Of a stretch of DNA of 64,000 nt, positions 9,745 through 17,963 are shown piece after piece. The DNA is taken from assembly GCF_002760665.1 (NCBI RefSeq), contig NZ_PDOB01000010.1, positions 62,001 through 126,000 of the forward strand. Reading direction: 5' to 3'. The notes under the pieces are model-generated. The model ran no database searches. It saw nothing but the letters and a program-made list of their open reading frames with translations, and was not told where the DNA came from. The stretch's first letter is position 1. Each line of letters opens with the position of its first letter. The translations under genes were made by a program, and so were the position numbers. This DNA comes from Massilia psychrophila (GTDB lineage: Bacteria; Pseudomonadota; Gammaproteobacteria; Burkholderiales; Burkholderiaceae_D).

Positions 9745-10455
9745 TTACCAGGACATGATCCAGTTGGCGCTCGCTTCGGCGACCTGGGCGCGCCACTTGT
9801 GGCTGGCGAAGGTGTGGCTGGCGCCGCTGACGTCGATCCGCCTGGCGCGCACCTCGTGGCGTGCCATCACGCGGGCAAATTCGGCCGCCATCAGGTCGTC
9901 GCCGGAAAGGATCACCAGCACCTGGCCCGCGTACCTGGCCAGGCTGTCGGCCACTCGCTGCGGCAGCGGCGCGGCGCCGGCGAACACATTGCGCTTGCCG
10001 TCCGGGACCTTGTTCCAGACCGCCACGTCGTCCAGCTGCGTGCGGACCCACGGATTGAGCAGCACCAGGCCGCACACGCGCTCGTCGGTGGCTACGTAGA
10101 GAGCGGCGGCGGCGGCGGCATCGCACAGGCCCCAGATCACCACCTCCCGCAATTCCGGCATCTGCATGAAAAATTCTTTCATGGCAGCGCGGATGTCGTC
10201 GTCGATCCGTTCGAAGCCGCGCGGCTCGCCTTCGCTGTCGCCCATGCCGCGGCGATCGAAGCGCATCACGGGCAGGCCCCGCTGCGACAGGCCGCGCGCC
10301 AGCATGGTGAACTGGCGATGGCTGCCGACCCGGTACTGCGGCCCGCCGGTGACGACCAGCACGCCGCGCGGCAGCGGGCGTTCGGGCACCTCGACAATGC
10401 CGACCAGGCCGCTGCCATTGCAGTTGAACCTGAGCGCGCGTCCCTCGGCATTCAT
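9745..10455 (-). CDS. Exosortase A system-associated hydrolase 1
   Basis: An alpha/beta-hydrolase fold protein of 236 residues matching the exosortase A-associated hydrolase 1 family (TIGR03100-type). Visible are VVTGGPQYRVGSHRQF after strand 1, MRFDRRGMGDSEGE, the nucleophile-elbow equivalent IWGLCDAAAA with Cys111 where a serine normally sits, the acid region ILSGDD and the His region SGASHTFAS. The start overlaps the end of hydrolase 2 (ATGA). These hydrolases always accompany PEP-CTERM/exosortase A exopolysaccharide loci; their substrate is unknown. The frame stays open upstream through hydrolase 2, but that part is a shadow. Confidence 0.85.
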   Translation of the reverse strand: MNAEGRALRFNCNGSGLVGIVEVPERPLPRGVLVVTGGPQYRVGSHRQFTMLARGLSQRGLPVMRFDRRGMGDSEGEPRGFERIDDDIRAAMKEFFMQMPELREVVIWGLCDAAAAAALYVATDERVCGLVLLNPWVRTQLDDVAVWNKVPDGKRNVFAGAAPLPQRVADSLARYAGQVLVILSGDDLMAAEFARVMARHEVRARRIDVSGASHTFASHKWRAQVAEASANWIMSW

Positions 10456-11303
10456 GATGGGGCGGGGGCGAACACGCTGGAGGTGGCGGCCAGCAGGGCC
10501 GGGCATTCGGCAACGTCGTTGATGGCCCAGAACGGCGCGCCGTCGATCGCGTGGAAGTGCAGCGTCACGCCGAGCGGGGTCCAGTGTCGGGCCAGCCGCG
10601 CGGTGCCGGCCGCCAGTTTGCGCGCGGCCCGCGCCCCGCTGGCAAACCAATGCACATCGCAAGGCAGCGGCCTGATGTTGACCGCGTCGCAGGCATCGAT
10701 CCCCTTGACCATCGTGCTGTCGAGTTCGTAGCCGGCCACTTCGAGCCGCCCGCGTATGACCAGTTCCGCGCGCAAGGCGGAAGTGCTGCGCGGCGCCAGG
10801 GGGGCGCCGTGGTCGGTGCCGGCGGCCAGCCGCAGCCGCAGGAACTGGTTGATGCAAGTGCGTCCGTTCATGAACGGCTGCCACAGGATGATGGATTCGA
10901 CCTTGCGGGTGGCGGCGAAATCGAGCGCCAGCAAGCCGCCCAGGCGCACGCCCCACAAGTGCAGCGGCTGTCCGCTGGTGCGTTCGGCCAGCCATTCGGC
11001 CGCCACCGTGAGGTCGCGCTTCCATTGCTCCCAGCGGCCGGAAGAAAATTCGCCGCAACTGTCGCCGCAGCCGAACAAATCCATCTGCAGCACCGCATAA
11101 CCCATCGCGGCAAACGCGCGCGACTGCTGCGCGGCCATGCGACGGCTCCTGTTCATTTCTTCGGCAAACGGGTGCACGTACAGGATGGCGCCGCGCGCCG
11201 GCAGGCCCGGATTGGGCGGGTAATACAGGCAGAAGCGCGTGCCCGGATCGACGTTGAAGAAAAACGGCAAGGCGTGCGGCGTGGCGGGAAGTGGGGCATT
11301 CAT
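10452..11303 (-). CDS. Exosortase A system-associated hydrolase 2
   Basis: An alpha/beta-hydrolase-like protein of 283 residues matching the exosortase A-associated hydrolase 2 family (TIGR03101-type). It has LYVHPFAEEMNRSRRM (about 41-56), MDLFGCGDSCGEF (about 74-86) and LWGVRLGGLLALDF, where Arg120 occupies the nucleophile position, so classical serine-hydrolase chemistry is doubtful. GGAG sits about 12 bases before the ATG. It overlaps the small gene upstream and hydrolase 1 downstream, each by 4 bases, so all three are translationally coupled. An exosortase, epsH or acyl carrier gene is not present in the window. Confidence 0.86.
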   Translation of the reverse strand: MNAPLPATPHALPFFFNVDPGTRFCLYYPPNPGLPARGAILYVHPFAEEMNRSRRMAAQQSRAFAAMGYAVLQMDLFGCGDSCGEFSSGRWEQWKRDLTVAAEWLAERTSGQPLHLWGVRLGGLLALDFAATRKVESIILWQPFMNGRTCINQFLRLRLAAGTDHGAPLAPRSTSALRAELVIRGRLEVAGYELDSTMVKGIDACDAVNIRPLPCDVHWFASGARAARKLAAGTARLARHWTPLGVTLHFHAIDGAPFWAINDVAECPALLAATSSVFAPAPS

Positions 11304-11497
11304 GACTGACGCATCTCCAAGACGATTGTGGCCAGGCTGCCGACCGTGACGATGACACCGATCACGGCCGTCGAACCGGTTTTCGGCACACTACCGGGCG
11401 GCACACTACCGGGCGGCAAAAAATCGGCGCCCGAGGGGGCAGTGGCAACCCCGAGCGGGTCGCCGAGGATCAGCTTGACGGTGTCAAGGTGTTTCAT
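11300..11497 (-). CDS. Small membrane-anchored protein coupled to the exosortase hydrolases
   Basis: A 65-residue ORF with a strong ribosome site (AAAAGGAAGCGT directly before the ATG) whose TGA overlaps the ATG of hydrolase 2. The N-terminal half is soluble. It is followed by a proline-rich PGSVPPGSVPKTGS segment, one hydrophobic helix of about 17 residues (AVIGVIVTVGSLATIVL) and a short tail EMRQS. The layout resembles a C-terminal sorting signal (a VPxTG-like motif, a helix and a short charged tail), but the tail is not the arginine-rich end of PEP-CTERM proteins. I do not recognise the family. Coupling and the ribosome site argue for a real gene. Confidence 0.55.
   Translation of the reverse strand: MKHLDTVKLILGDPLGVATAPSGADFLPPGSVPPGSVPKTGSTAVIGVIVTVGSLATIVLEMRQS
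11385..11414. repeat. 15-base tandem duplication inside the small gene
   Basis: The unit GGCACACTACCGGGC occurs twice in direct succession (11385-11399 and 11400-11414). In the minus-strand gene it adds an in-frame five-residue repeat (PGSVP twice) just before the VPKTG segment. Confidence 0.85.
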
Positions 11498-12040
11498 ACG
11501 CTTCCTTTTCGCAAAGGTTTGATGATTTTTGTCTATCTATAATATGAATTAGACACCCCTCAAATTGCGCCGTTCTTGATAGCGCACAAGCAAGCGACTC
11601 AGCGGTATTGATGGGTCAGTGTCGATCAGCGAGCGGGGCTTGTTCTCAATCATGGATTCTTTACGCAAGGCATTTTCAAGCAAGCCATGCTCGGCACCGG
11701 CTGCAAAATTGACTCGTAGGCACTCTATAAGCACCGGTACCTGCACCCGGTGCCGGCGCCGTCCGCGATCTACAAGGGACGCAAGCGCGAAGATCTGCCG
11801 GCGCCTGCTGTATGGCGAGTAATGGGATGCGGCGGCGCCCTTGATCCGCATCACGTGTTTCCCGTCCGTCATCTATAGCATGTCCAGCATGTCACGCTAT
11901 TTTTGCTTGCGATCGGTTAGGTCGGGGCGCCGTGGGCGGTGGACGGCGAGCAGCGAGCAGCGCCAGCGTGCTGGATTGACGAACTGAACTCGCGCGCCGC
12001 AAGCTGGCCGCGGCCCTGTCGCACTGAACGAAAGAAGCCG
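11498..12040. other. Intergenic stretch without a convincing gene
   Basis: About 540 bases separate the divergent small peptide gene and the glycosyltransferase. A 107-codon minus-strand frame (11549-11872) and short plus-strand frames exist, but none has a recognisable family, a good ribosome site or sustained coding character. The part nearest 11520-11550 is AT-rich and could hold the promoter of the hydrolase operon. Given the pseudogenes nearby, part of this may be decayed exosortase-locus sequence. Confidence 0.4.
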
Positions 12041-13141
12041 ATGCGTGTAGGCATATTGTCATACCCGATGCTGTTCCAGCGCGACGGCAACCTGCAGGTA
12101 CAGGTGCGCGCGACCGTGGCCGCGCTCAACCGGCTGCCGCCGCTACCGACCGGCGCGCGGATCGAGGCCGAACTGGTCGACCCGTTCCGTTCGCGTCTCG
12201 ACGACTACGACGTCGTGCACGTGTTCGCCGCGGTCAACGGCAACCACCGCATCGTCGAGGAAGCGGCCCGGTTGCAGGTGCCGGTGGTGCTGTCGGCGCT
12301 GGTGGCGCCCGGCTGGAGCCGGTCCGACGGCACCCGCGCGCGGATCGCCGACCGGCTGCTCGGCAACCTGATCGGCGCGGATGTGCAGACCAGCTATTCG
12401 CAGATCCGCCATGCATTGCATTTGGCCAGCCTGGTGGTGGCGCAGGGCGAGCCGGAACGGCAGGCGATCCGCACCGCTTTCCTGATCAATCCGGCCAAGG
12501 TGCGCGTGCTGCCGAACGGGGTCAGTCCCCACTTTTTCGACGCCGAGCCCGCGCTGTTCCGTTCGCGCACCGCGATTCATGGCCGCTTCGCGCTGATGGT
12601 TGGCCCGGTCTCTCCCTACAAAAACCAGCTTGGCATCGCCCAGGTGTTGTCCGAGATGGCACTGCCGTTCGTCGTCATCGGTGAAGCGCTCGAGCGCGAT
12701 ACCGACTACCTGCGCCAGTTGCGCGCTGTGCCCGGCGTGATTTGCATGGGCGCGCTGCGCCAGCAGCAGCGCATGCTGGCCAGCGCCTACGCCGCGGCCA
12801 CCGTGTTCGTGCTGCCCAGCCAGGGCGAGCCGCAGCCTCAGGCGGTGCTCGAAGCGCTGGCAGCCGGCACCCCGGTCATGATGACGGAGGAAAGCGGGAT
12901 CGCGCTGCCGCACAGCGAATTCGCGCTGCGCATGGTGCGTTGGGACGACAGCCGGGCCCAGAAAAGCGCGCTGCTCGACCTGCTCGACGCGCCGCCGCAG
13001 CGCGAGCGGGTGCGCACGCTGGTGCGCTCGCATACCTGGGACAGCGTGGCCCTGCAGCTGGCCGATTGCTACGCCGATGCGCTGGCGCAGCGCGCTCACT
13101 GTCGACTCAGTGCGGGTTTGCCCCAGCAGGCGCCGGTATAG
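12041..13141 (+). CDS. Glycosyltransferase (GT4-like, GT-B fold)
   Basis: A 366-residue protein with a GT-B organisation. The N-terminal acceptor half starts MRVGILSYPMLFQRDGNLQ. The C-terminal half contains a linker-region Asn-Gly (LPNGVSPHFF), the strand LMVGPVSPYKNQLGIAQ and the nucleotide-sugar site SQGEPQPQAVLEALAAGTPVM. ATG 12041 is preceded by AAAGAAG. It is divergent from the exosortase hydrolases and probably belongs to the same exopolysaccharide locus. Donor and acceptor are unknown. Its 3' end overlaps the decayed glycosyltransferase on the other strand. Confidence 0.8.
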   Translation: MRVGILSYPMLFQRDGNLQVQVRATVAALNRLPPLPTGARIEAELVDPFRSRLDDYDVVHVFAAVNGNHRIVEEAARLQVPVVLSALVAPGWSRSDGTRARIADRLLGNLIGADVQTSYSQIRHALHLASLVVAQGEPERQAIRTAFLINPAKVRVLPNGVSPHFFDAEPALFRSRTAIHGRFALMVGPVSPYKNQLGIAQVLSEMALPFVVIGEALERDTDYLRQLRAVPGVICMGALRQQQRMLASAYAAATVFVLPSQGEPQPQAVLEALAAGTPVMMTEESGIALPHSEFALRMVRWDDSRAQKSALLDLLDAPPQRERVRTLVRSHTWDSVALQLADCYADALAQRAHCRLSAGLPQQAPV

Positions 13142-13550
13142 CGGCCCATAGCGTCCCACACTGACCATCGGGCAGCCACGCGCCATCGCCCCGAGCAGGC
13201 GCTGCACGATGACGCCGGCCGCCGCGGTTGCGGTCGGGCTCGACCAGGCCCGGGTGCGGGCCGGTCAGTTGGGTAGTGCGCCAGCCCATTGCGCGCTGCT
13301 GGCGCAGGATCGCCATGGTGCGCCGCGCGTAGGCGCTGTTGCGCGGTGGCGAATGGTCCGGCATGTCGCGGCCATGCGCCCTGATCTGGGCGTGCTGCTC
13401 GCTGCTGCCCCTCAGGCAGACGATGGCATGGCGGTAGCGCTCTGGCGGCATGTGCCGGATCAGGTTGAACAGGCCGTGTTCCAGCGCGCCTGCTTCGAGC
13501 TGGTGGACCAGATGCACTACCAGCCTGGATTGTCCTGCTGTCGCTGCCAT
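13107..13550 (-). pseudogene. Hybrid remnant of two exosortase-associated glycosyltransferases
   Basis: The frame has a good ribosome site (CGGAG 6 bases before the ATG) and begins like the PEP-CTERM/EpsH1 sugar transferase family (TIGR03088-type): LVVHLVHQLEAGALEHGLFN and HMPPERYRHAIVCLRG. Near residue 60 it switches to text typical of the start of the Daro_2409-type exosortase A glycosyltransferase (TIGR04063-type): DHSPPRNSAYARRTMAILR, then GWRTTQLTGPHPG. After about residue 108 coding character moves to another frame (VQRLLGAMARGCPMVSVGRY, about 13140-13220) and ends. Neither enzyme retains its catalytic half. This looks like an in-frame deletion joining two adjacent genes, followed by further decay. 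Confidence 0.65.
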
Positions 13551-13990
13551 GATCTACTCCGCAGTTGAAGGTTGTACTTCGCAAGGAACCGAAGGCGGGT
13601 CAGCGGCGGCAGCCGCCGCGGCGAATCGATAATGACCATGCGCCAGCCCGCGCAGAGGAACGGCTTGAGCATGCTTGGGGTATCGGAGAAGTTCTCTGTG
13701 TTGGGCGGCAAAACCCGCAATGACCTCGGCTGCGCCACAGACTGATGATAAAACCGGCAAGCTTTCGGACTTGCTTAACTGCGGCGCCGTTGATTGGCAT
13801 CAAGAATTTCTTGTCGAACCGTTGCGTCGGCACCGGCCTGGCCGCGAACTTATTCCCGGTGTTGGCCGCGATTTGTCTAAAGGCAAACAATGTTGTCGTC
13901 GCGCGAACTCGACTACGCATGACTCTGTCTCACCCTCACAACGTACGTGCGCCCGATATCGGCGCGGGTCGACAACCGGAGGACGACAAC
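13551..13990. other. Decayed/intergenic region upstream of the FeeM-like gene
   Basis: On the minus strand the frame around 13557-13710 contains a coding-looking stretch (PSMLKPFLCAGWRMVIIDSP), with no identifiable family and no clear start. It may be a third fragment of the exosortase locus. The remainder to 13990 should hold the promoter of the FeeM-like operon. The frame open from 13745 is not supported as coding because the strong ribosome site lies at 13978-13982. Confidence 0.35.
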
Positions 13991-14770
13991 ATGATGCAAG
14001 AAGAATTGCCGATTGCAACGTTCGCGGCGCCCGCCTGCGTGCGCAAATTGTGTACGGGCCAGCGCGCCAGTGGTGCCGCGCCCGCGACCGCGCCGGGAAC
14101 CGGACTCGACGCTGAACTGGAACGACGGCCCGACATGCAGGTTTTCCATATCCGGATGGCTAATTCGACGGGTCGGCGCGAGGAGGCCAGTGTGCTGATC
14201 CGCAAGATGTACGATTGGCGCGGTTACGCTTTCGAGCCGTCGCTGCTCAAGGAACCGAGCAAGATCACGCTGTACGCCGAGACCGGCGGCGCGGTCGTGG
14301 CCACCATGAGCCTGTGGCTGGACAGCCCGATCCTGCTGCCGGCCGACGACAACTTCCGCGACGTGCTCGACCATTTGCGCGCCGAGGGCCGGCGCCTGTG
14401 CGAGCCGTCGCGGCTGGCGATCGACAAGGGCGTGACGAAACGCGTGTTTGCCGCGCTGATCCATATTTCCTACCTGTATGCCCGAGTCGTCCATTGCTGC
14501 TCGGACTACGTGATCGAGGTCAATCCGCGCCACGTGATGTTTTATCAGCGCATGCTCGGCTTCGAAGGCGTTGGCACCGAGCGCCCCTGCACCCGGGTTG
14601 GTGCGCCGGCAGTGCTGCTGCGCCTGCCTTTGGCGCGGATGGGCGACCAGATCCGCACGTGGGGCGGGCGCATGGAGCAGCAAGGCGAGGACCGTTCGTT
14701 CTACTCCTATTTTTTCCCGGCCAGCGACGAGCCGGGCCTCACCGGGCGGCTGCGTGCCGGCCTCAATTGA
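13991..14770 (+). CDS. FeeM-like N-acyl amino acid synthase (GNAT/autoinducer synthase fold)
   Basis: The 259-residue product resembles the FeeM catalytic core, which transfers a long-chain acyl group from acyl carrier protein to an amino acid and is related to homoserine-lactone synthases. Marks are SVLIRKMYDWRGYAFE (about 67-82), AETGGAVVATMSLWLDSP, GRRLCEPSRLAIDKGVTKRV and the acyl-CoA/ACP-binding end VNPRHVMFYQRMLGFEGVGT. A related group is annotated as exosortase-system acyltransferases, which fits the neighbourhood. GGAGG lies 8 bases before ATG 13991. The FAD oxidase follows 11 bases later. The amino acid and acyl chain used are unknown. Confidence 0.72.
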   Translation: MMQEELPIATFAAPACVRKLCTGQRASGAAPATAPGTGLDAELERRPDMQVFHIRMANSTGRREEASVLIRKMYDWRGYAFEPSLLKEPSKITLYAETGGAVVATMSLWLDSPILLPADDNFRDVLDHLRAEGRRLCEPSRLAIDKGVTKRVFAALIHISYLYARVVHCCSDYVIEVNPRHVMFYQRMLGFEGVGTERPCTRVGAPAVLLRLPLARMGDQIRTWGGRMEQQGEDRSFYSYFFPASDEPGLTGRLRAGLN

Positions 14771-14781
14771 AGGAGGGCGCG

Positions 14782-16491
14782 ATGGCTGAACAGGACGTTG
14801 AAAAGGACGCTGACGACGGCGGCCGCGGCGCGGCGCTGCTGCGGGCGATGCGCGCGGCAGTCGGCGCCGCCTACGTGCGGAGCGATGCCGCCACCTTGAA
14901 CCGCTATGCGCGCAGCACTGCCTCGCGCAGCACGCTGGCGCTGGCGGTGGTCAGCCCCGGCTCGCGCGCCGACGTCATCGCGCTGGTGGCGCTGGCGCGC
15001 ACCCACCACACTGCCGTCTATCCGGTCAGCACCGGCAAGAACTGGGGCTACGGCGACGCCTGCGCAGTTACCGATGGCCAGGTGGTGCTCGATCTGTCGC
15101 GCATGAACCGCATCATCTTGGTCGATCCCGAGCTGGCGTACGCGGTAATCGAGCCCGGCGTCACCCAGCAACAGCTGGCCGACTACCTGCACGCGCGCGG
15201 CATTGCGCTGCAGATCGACTGCACCGGCGCCGGCCCCGACACCAGCTTCATCGGCAATATTCTCGAGCGCGGCTTCGGCCATTCGCCGTACGGCAACCGG
15301 CTGCAGTATATCGCCGGGATGCAGGTGGTGCTCGCCAGCGGCGAGGTACTCGACACCGGCTTCGGCCATTATCCCAACGCGCGCACCACCCACCTGTTCC
15401 CGTACGGCGTCGGGCCTTTCCTCGACGGCTTGTTCAGCCAGTCCAACTTCGGCGTCGTGACCCAGCTGGGCATCTGGCTGATGCCCAAGGCGGAATGCGT
15501 CAACCATTTTTTATGCATGGTGCCGGCGCATGCCGACATCGGCCCCGTCGTCGATGCGCTGCGCCCGCTGCGGCTGGACGGAACCTTGCGCAGTATTGTC
15601 CATATCGGCAACGACTTGCGGGTCATCTCGGGCGGCATCACCTTTCCGCGCGACCAGGCCGCCGGCCAGGCGGCGCTGCCGGAGGACCTGCGCCTGCAGC
15701 TGCGGGCCAGGGCGGGCGCCGGTGCATGGACCGTGTCGGGTGCCTTGTACGGCAGCAAACTGCAAGTGGCGGCGGCGCGCGCCGCGCTGCGCCGGGCGCT
15801 GCGCCCCACAAAGGCAAGGTCGACATTTCTTACGCCGCAAACACTGAGCCGCGGCGCGCTGTTGGGACGGTTGCTCGGCATTGTCGGCTTGGGCGCCCCC
15901 CTGCGCGCCAAGGTGGGGCTGGGCGAAGCGCTGTTTGCCATCAACCGCGGCGAGCCGAACGGGCGCTTCCTGGCCGGGGCTTACTGGCGCCGGCGCGGCG
16001 GCCTGCCGGCCGGTTTCCCGCAACAGGCCAACCCCGCTGTCGATAACTGCGGCCTGCTGTGGGTGTCGCCGATCCTGCCGATGCGCGGCGCCGACGTGCT
16101 GGCCCTGCATGCGCTGGCGGCGCCGATCTTCGCCAACTACGGCTTCGACCTGTTTGTCACGTTCAGCATGATCAACGAGCGCGCGCTGGGCGGCGTGCTG
16201 ACGGTGGCGTACGACAAGGAAGACCCGGCCGAGACCGAGCGCGCCAAGGGGTGCTACCGCGCGCTGTTCGATGCCGTGATGACAGCGGGCTACATTCCCT
16301 ACCGGGTCGGCATCCAGTCGATGGCAGGGCTCGACCCGCACGGCGACGTATTCTGGCGCGTCGTCAGCCGCATCAAGGCGGCCCTGGACCCGGACGGCAT
16401 CATCGCGCCGGGGCGCTACGAGCCGGCGCGGGCCGGGGCGCGGGTATGTCAATTTCCCCAACAAGGAAGAGGGCCGGCGCCGCGTGCATAA
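14782..16491 (+). CDS. FAD-linked oxidase (vanillyl-alcohol oxidase-type fold)
   Basis: A 569-residue FAD_binding_4 flavoprotein. The PP-loop region HHTAVYPVSTGKNWGYGD (about 75-92), the FAD-contacting DCTGAGPDTSFIGNILERGFG and the C-terminal DPDGIIAPGRYEP are typical of the VAO/4-cresol dehydrogenase group. No signal peptide is seen. AAGGAGGGCGCG precedes ATG 14782. The gene is 11 bases after the FeeM-like gene, so both are probably one operon. A role oxidising an N-acyl amino acid is inference from this pairing only. Confidence 0.82.
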   Translation: MAEQDVEKDADDGGRGAALLRAMRAAVGAAYVRSDAATLNRYARSTASRSTLALAVVSPGSRADVIALVALARTHHTAVYPVSTGKNWGYGDACAVTDGQVVLDLSRMNRIILVDPELAYAVIEPGVTQQQLADYLHARGIALQIDCTGAGPDTSFIGNILERGFGHSPYGNRLQYIAGMQVVLASGEVLDTGFGHYPNARTTHLFPYGVGPFLDGLFSQSNFGVVTQLGIWLMPKAECVNHFLCMVPAHADIGPVVDALRPLRLDGTLRSIVHIGNDLRVISGGITFPRDQAAGQAALPEDLRLQLRARAGAGAWTVSGALYGSKLQVAAARAALRRALRPTKARSTFLTPQTLSRGALLGRLLGIVGLGAPLRAKVGLGEALFAINRGEPNGRFLAGAYWRRRGGLPAGFPQQANPAVDNCGLLWVSPILPMRGADVLALHALAAPIFANYGFDLFVTFSMINERALGGVLTVAYDKEDPAETERAKGCYRALFDAVMTAGYIPYRVGIQSMAGLDPHGDVFWRVVSRIKAALDPDGIIAPGRYEPARAGARVCQFPQQGRGPAPRA

Positions 16492-16532
16492 GCCGCCGGC
16501 ACGCGCCGCGCGCCGGGTGCCGGGCTGAGGGC

Positions 16533-17963
16533 TTAGGGCGGATTACGCCGTGTCGGCAACACCCGTATCACGCCGCGAAAATCCACCGTGTGCAGCGACA
16601 CCGGGCGGCGCCAGATGCGGGCGACATACTCGACTACCCGCTCGGCCTGCGCCAGGTCGAGCCCGCGGCCGTCGCGCAGGTGATCGTGGCGCAGCTCGAG
16701 GCAGCCGTCGGCACCGACGCTGGACACGGTAACGCAGGGCGCGCCAAAGTTGAACTTTGGCGCCAGGATTGCTTCACGGATCGCGTGCAGGTCGCGGCTG
16801 ACGATGCTCGTGTCGCCATCCTTGCGGGCTTGGTAGACAAACAGGTCGAGTTGCTCGGCCAGCTCGCTGTCGAGGTAGTTGCGGATGAACCCGCAATCGT
16901 CTTCCTCGCGGCAAATCTGGCGCGCTTTTTCGATGCCGTGGCGCTCGATGATGTGTTCCCACATCGAAAAGCCCAGGTGATACGGATTTAGCGACAGCGC
17001 CAGCTGCTGGCCGCTGGCGAACGGGCGCACCACGTCGGAGTGGGCCTTGATGGCCGACAGGTACAGGTCCGGCGGCAGGAAGTGCGCTTCGCGCAGCAGG
17101 CGCGCATGCCAGTACGAAGCCCAGCCTTCGTTCATGATCTGGCAGGCGTGGATCGGCTGAAAATAGAAGGCTTCCTCGCGCACCGCCAGCAAGATGTCGC
17201 GCTCCCAGTCTGCCATCTCAGGAGCGTACTGGGCCAGGAACCACAGCAGGTCGGGTTCCGGCCGCGGCGGCAAAGGCATACGCTGCGCAGCGCCCTGGGC
17301 TGCGTGCGGGGATGCGCACTGAGCTGCCGGGTGGTTGGCCGGCACGTCGGCTTCACCCGCCAGGCGCGCGTAGCGATCGCCGAACCGGTCCGCTGGCGCT
17401 GCCGATTTCAACCCGACGAATTCGGCGTAGCGGTCGCGGTGCAGCGGCTGGTCGACGTCGATGTGGGTTTCCAGCGCCAACGCCGCGTCGAGCACCGCTT
17501 CGACCCGTTGCTGCCCGTGGGCGGCCAGCGCGCGCTCGAGCCGATTGGAGCGTGCCGCGCTTTGTTCGAGGATGTTGCTGCCAGCCATCGCGATGAAACG
17601 GGTGAACAGGGCGTTGTTCTTGGCAAAGTCGGCGTGACCGAGCACGTGGGCGGTGACCAGCGTGTTTTCGGCCAGTGAATTTTGTTCGAGCATGAAGGCG
17701 CGGCAAGGGTCGCCCGGGAACATGACTTCGAAAATTTTCGAGTGGCCCATGTGCTGACGCACTAGATGGTGAAGGTAGCTCACCCCGAACGACCAGTGGC
17801 GCATGCGAACCGGCAGTCCGTACACGGCGATCTCGAGCATGAAACTGGCCGGCACCAGGTCGAAATGGACTGGGTAAAAATCCATGCCGAGTTCGATTGC
17901 CAGCGCCTCCAGCCGGGCGGTGTAGTCCGCCAGCTCGCCGTTGCCGCCGCGGCAGGCGCTCAT
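16533..17963 (-). CDS. spoVR: SpoVR family protein
   Basis: A 476-residue member of the SpoVR/YcgB family, cytoplasmic proteins encoded with PrkA kinase and YeaH in stationary-phase or stress operons; the biochemical activity is unknown. Conserved blocks include GMDFYPVHFDLVPASFMLEI, MRHWSFGVSYLH, the His/Glu-rich EGWASYWHARLL and the C-terminal LELRHDHLRDGRGL. It overlaps yeaH by 4 bases and is the last gene of the operon. Residues 190-225 form a variable linker. It is convergent with the FAD oxidase, 41 bases away. Confidence 0.93.
   Translation of the reverse strand: MSACRGGNGELADYTARLEALAIELGMDFYPVHFDLVPASFMLEIAVYGLPVRMRHWSFGVSYLHHLVRQHMGHSKIFEVMFPGDPCRAFMLEQNSLAENTLVTAHVLGHADFAKNNALFTRFIAMAGSNILEQSAARSNRLERALAAHGQQRVEAVLDAALALETHIDVDQPLHRDRYAEFVGLKSAAPADRFGDRYARLAGEADVPANHPAAQCASPHAAQGAAQRMPLPPRPEPDLLWFLAQYAPEMADWERDILLAVREEAFYFQPIHACQIMNEGWASYWHARLLREAHFLPPDLYLSAIKAHSDVVRPFASGQQLALSLNPYHLGFSMWEHIIERHGIEKARQICREEDDCGFIRNYLDSELAEQLDLFVYQARKDGDTSIVSRDLHAIREAILAPKFNFGAPCVTVSSVGADGCLELRHDHLRDGRGLDLAQAERVVEYVARIWRRPVSLHTVDFRGVIRVLPTRRNPP

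Noticed and set aside
10551-11309. 252-codon plus-strand frame opposite hydrolase 2
   Set aside because: No family resemblance or ribosome site, and the minus-strand product is a recognised family.
11549-11872. 107-codon minus-strand ORF in the exosortase spacer
   Set aside because: Arg-rich composition, no family resemblance and no ribosome site; treated as non-coding.
12143-13207. 354-codon minus-strand frame opposite the glycosyltransferase
   Set aside because: Mostly shadow; only its first 30 codons (outside the plus-strand gene) look like true, decayed coding sequence.
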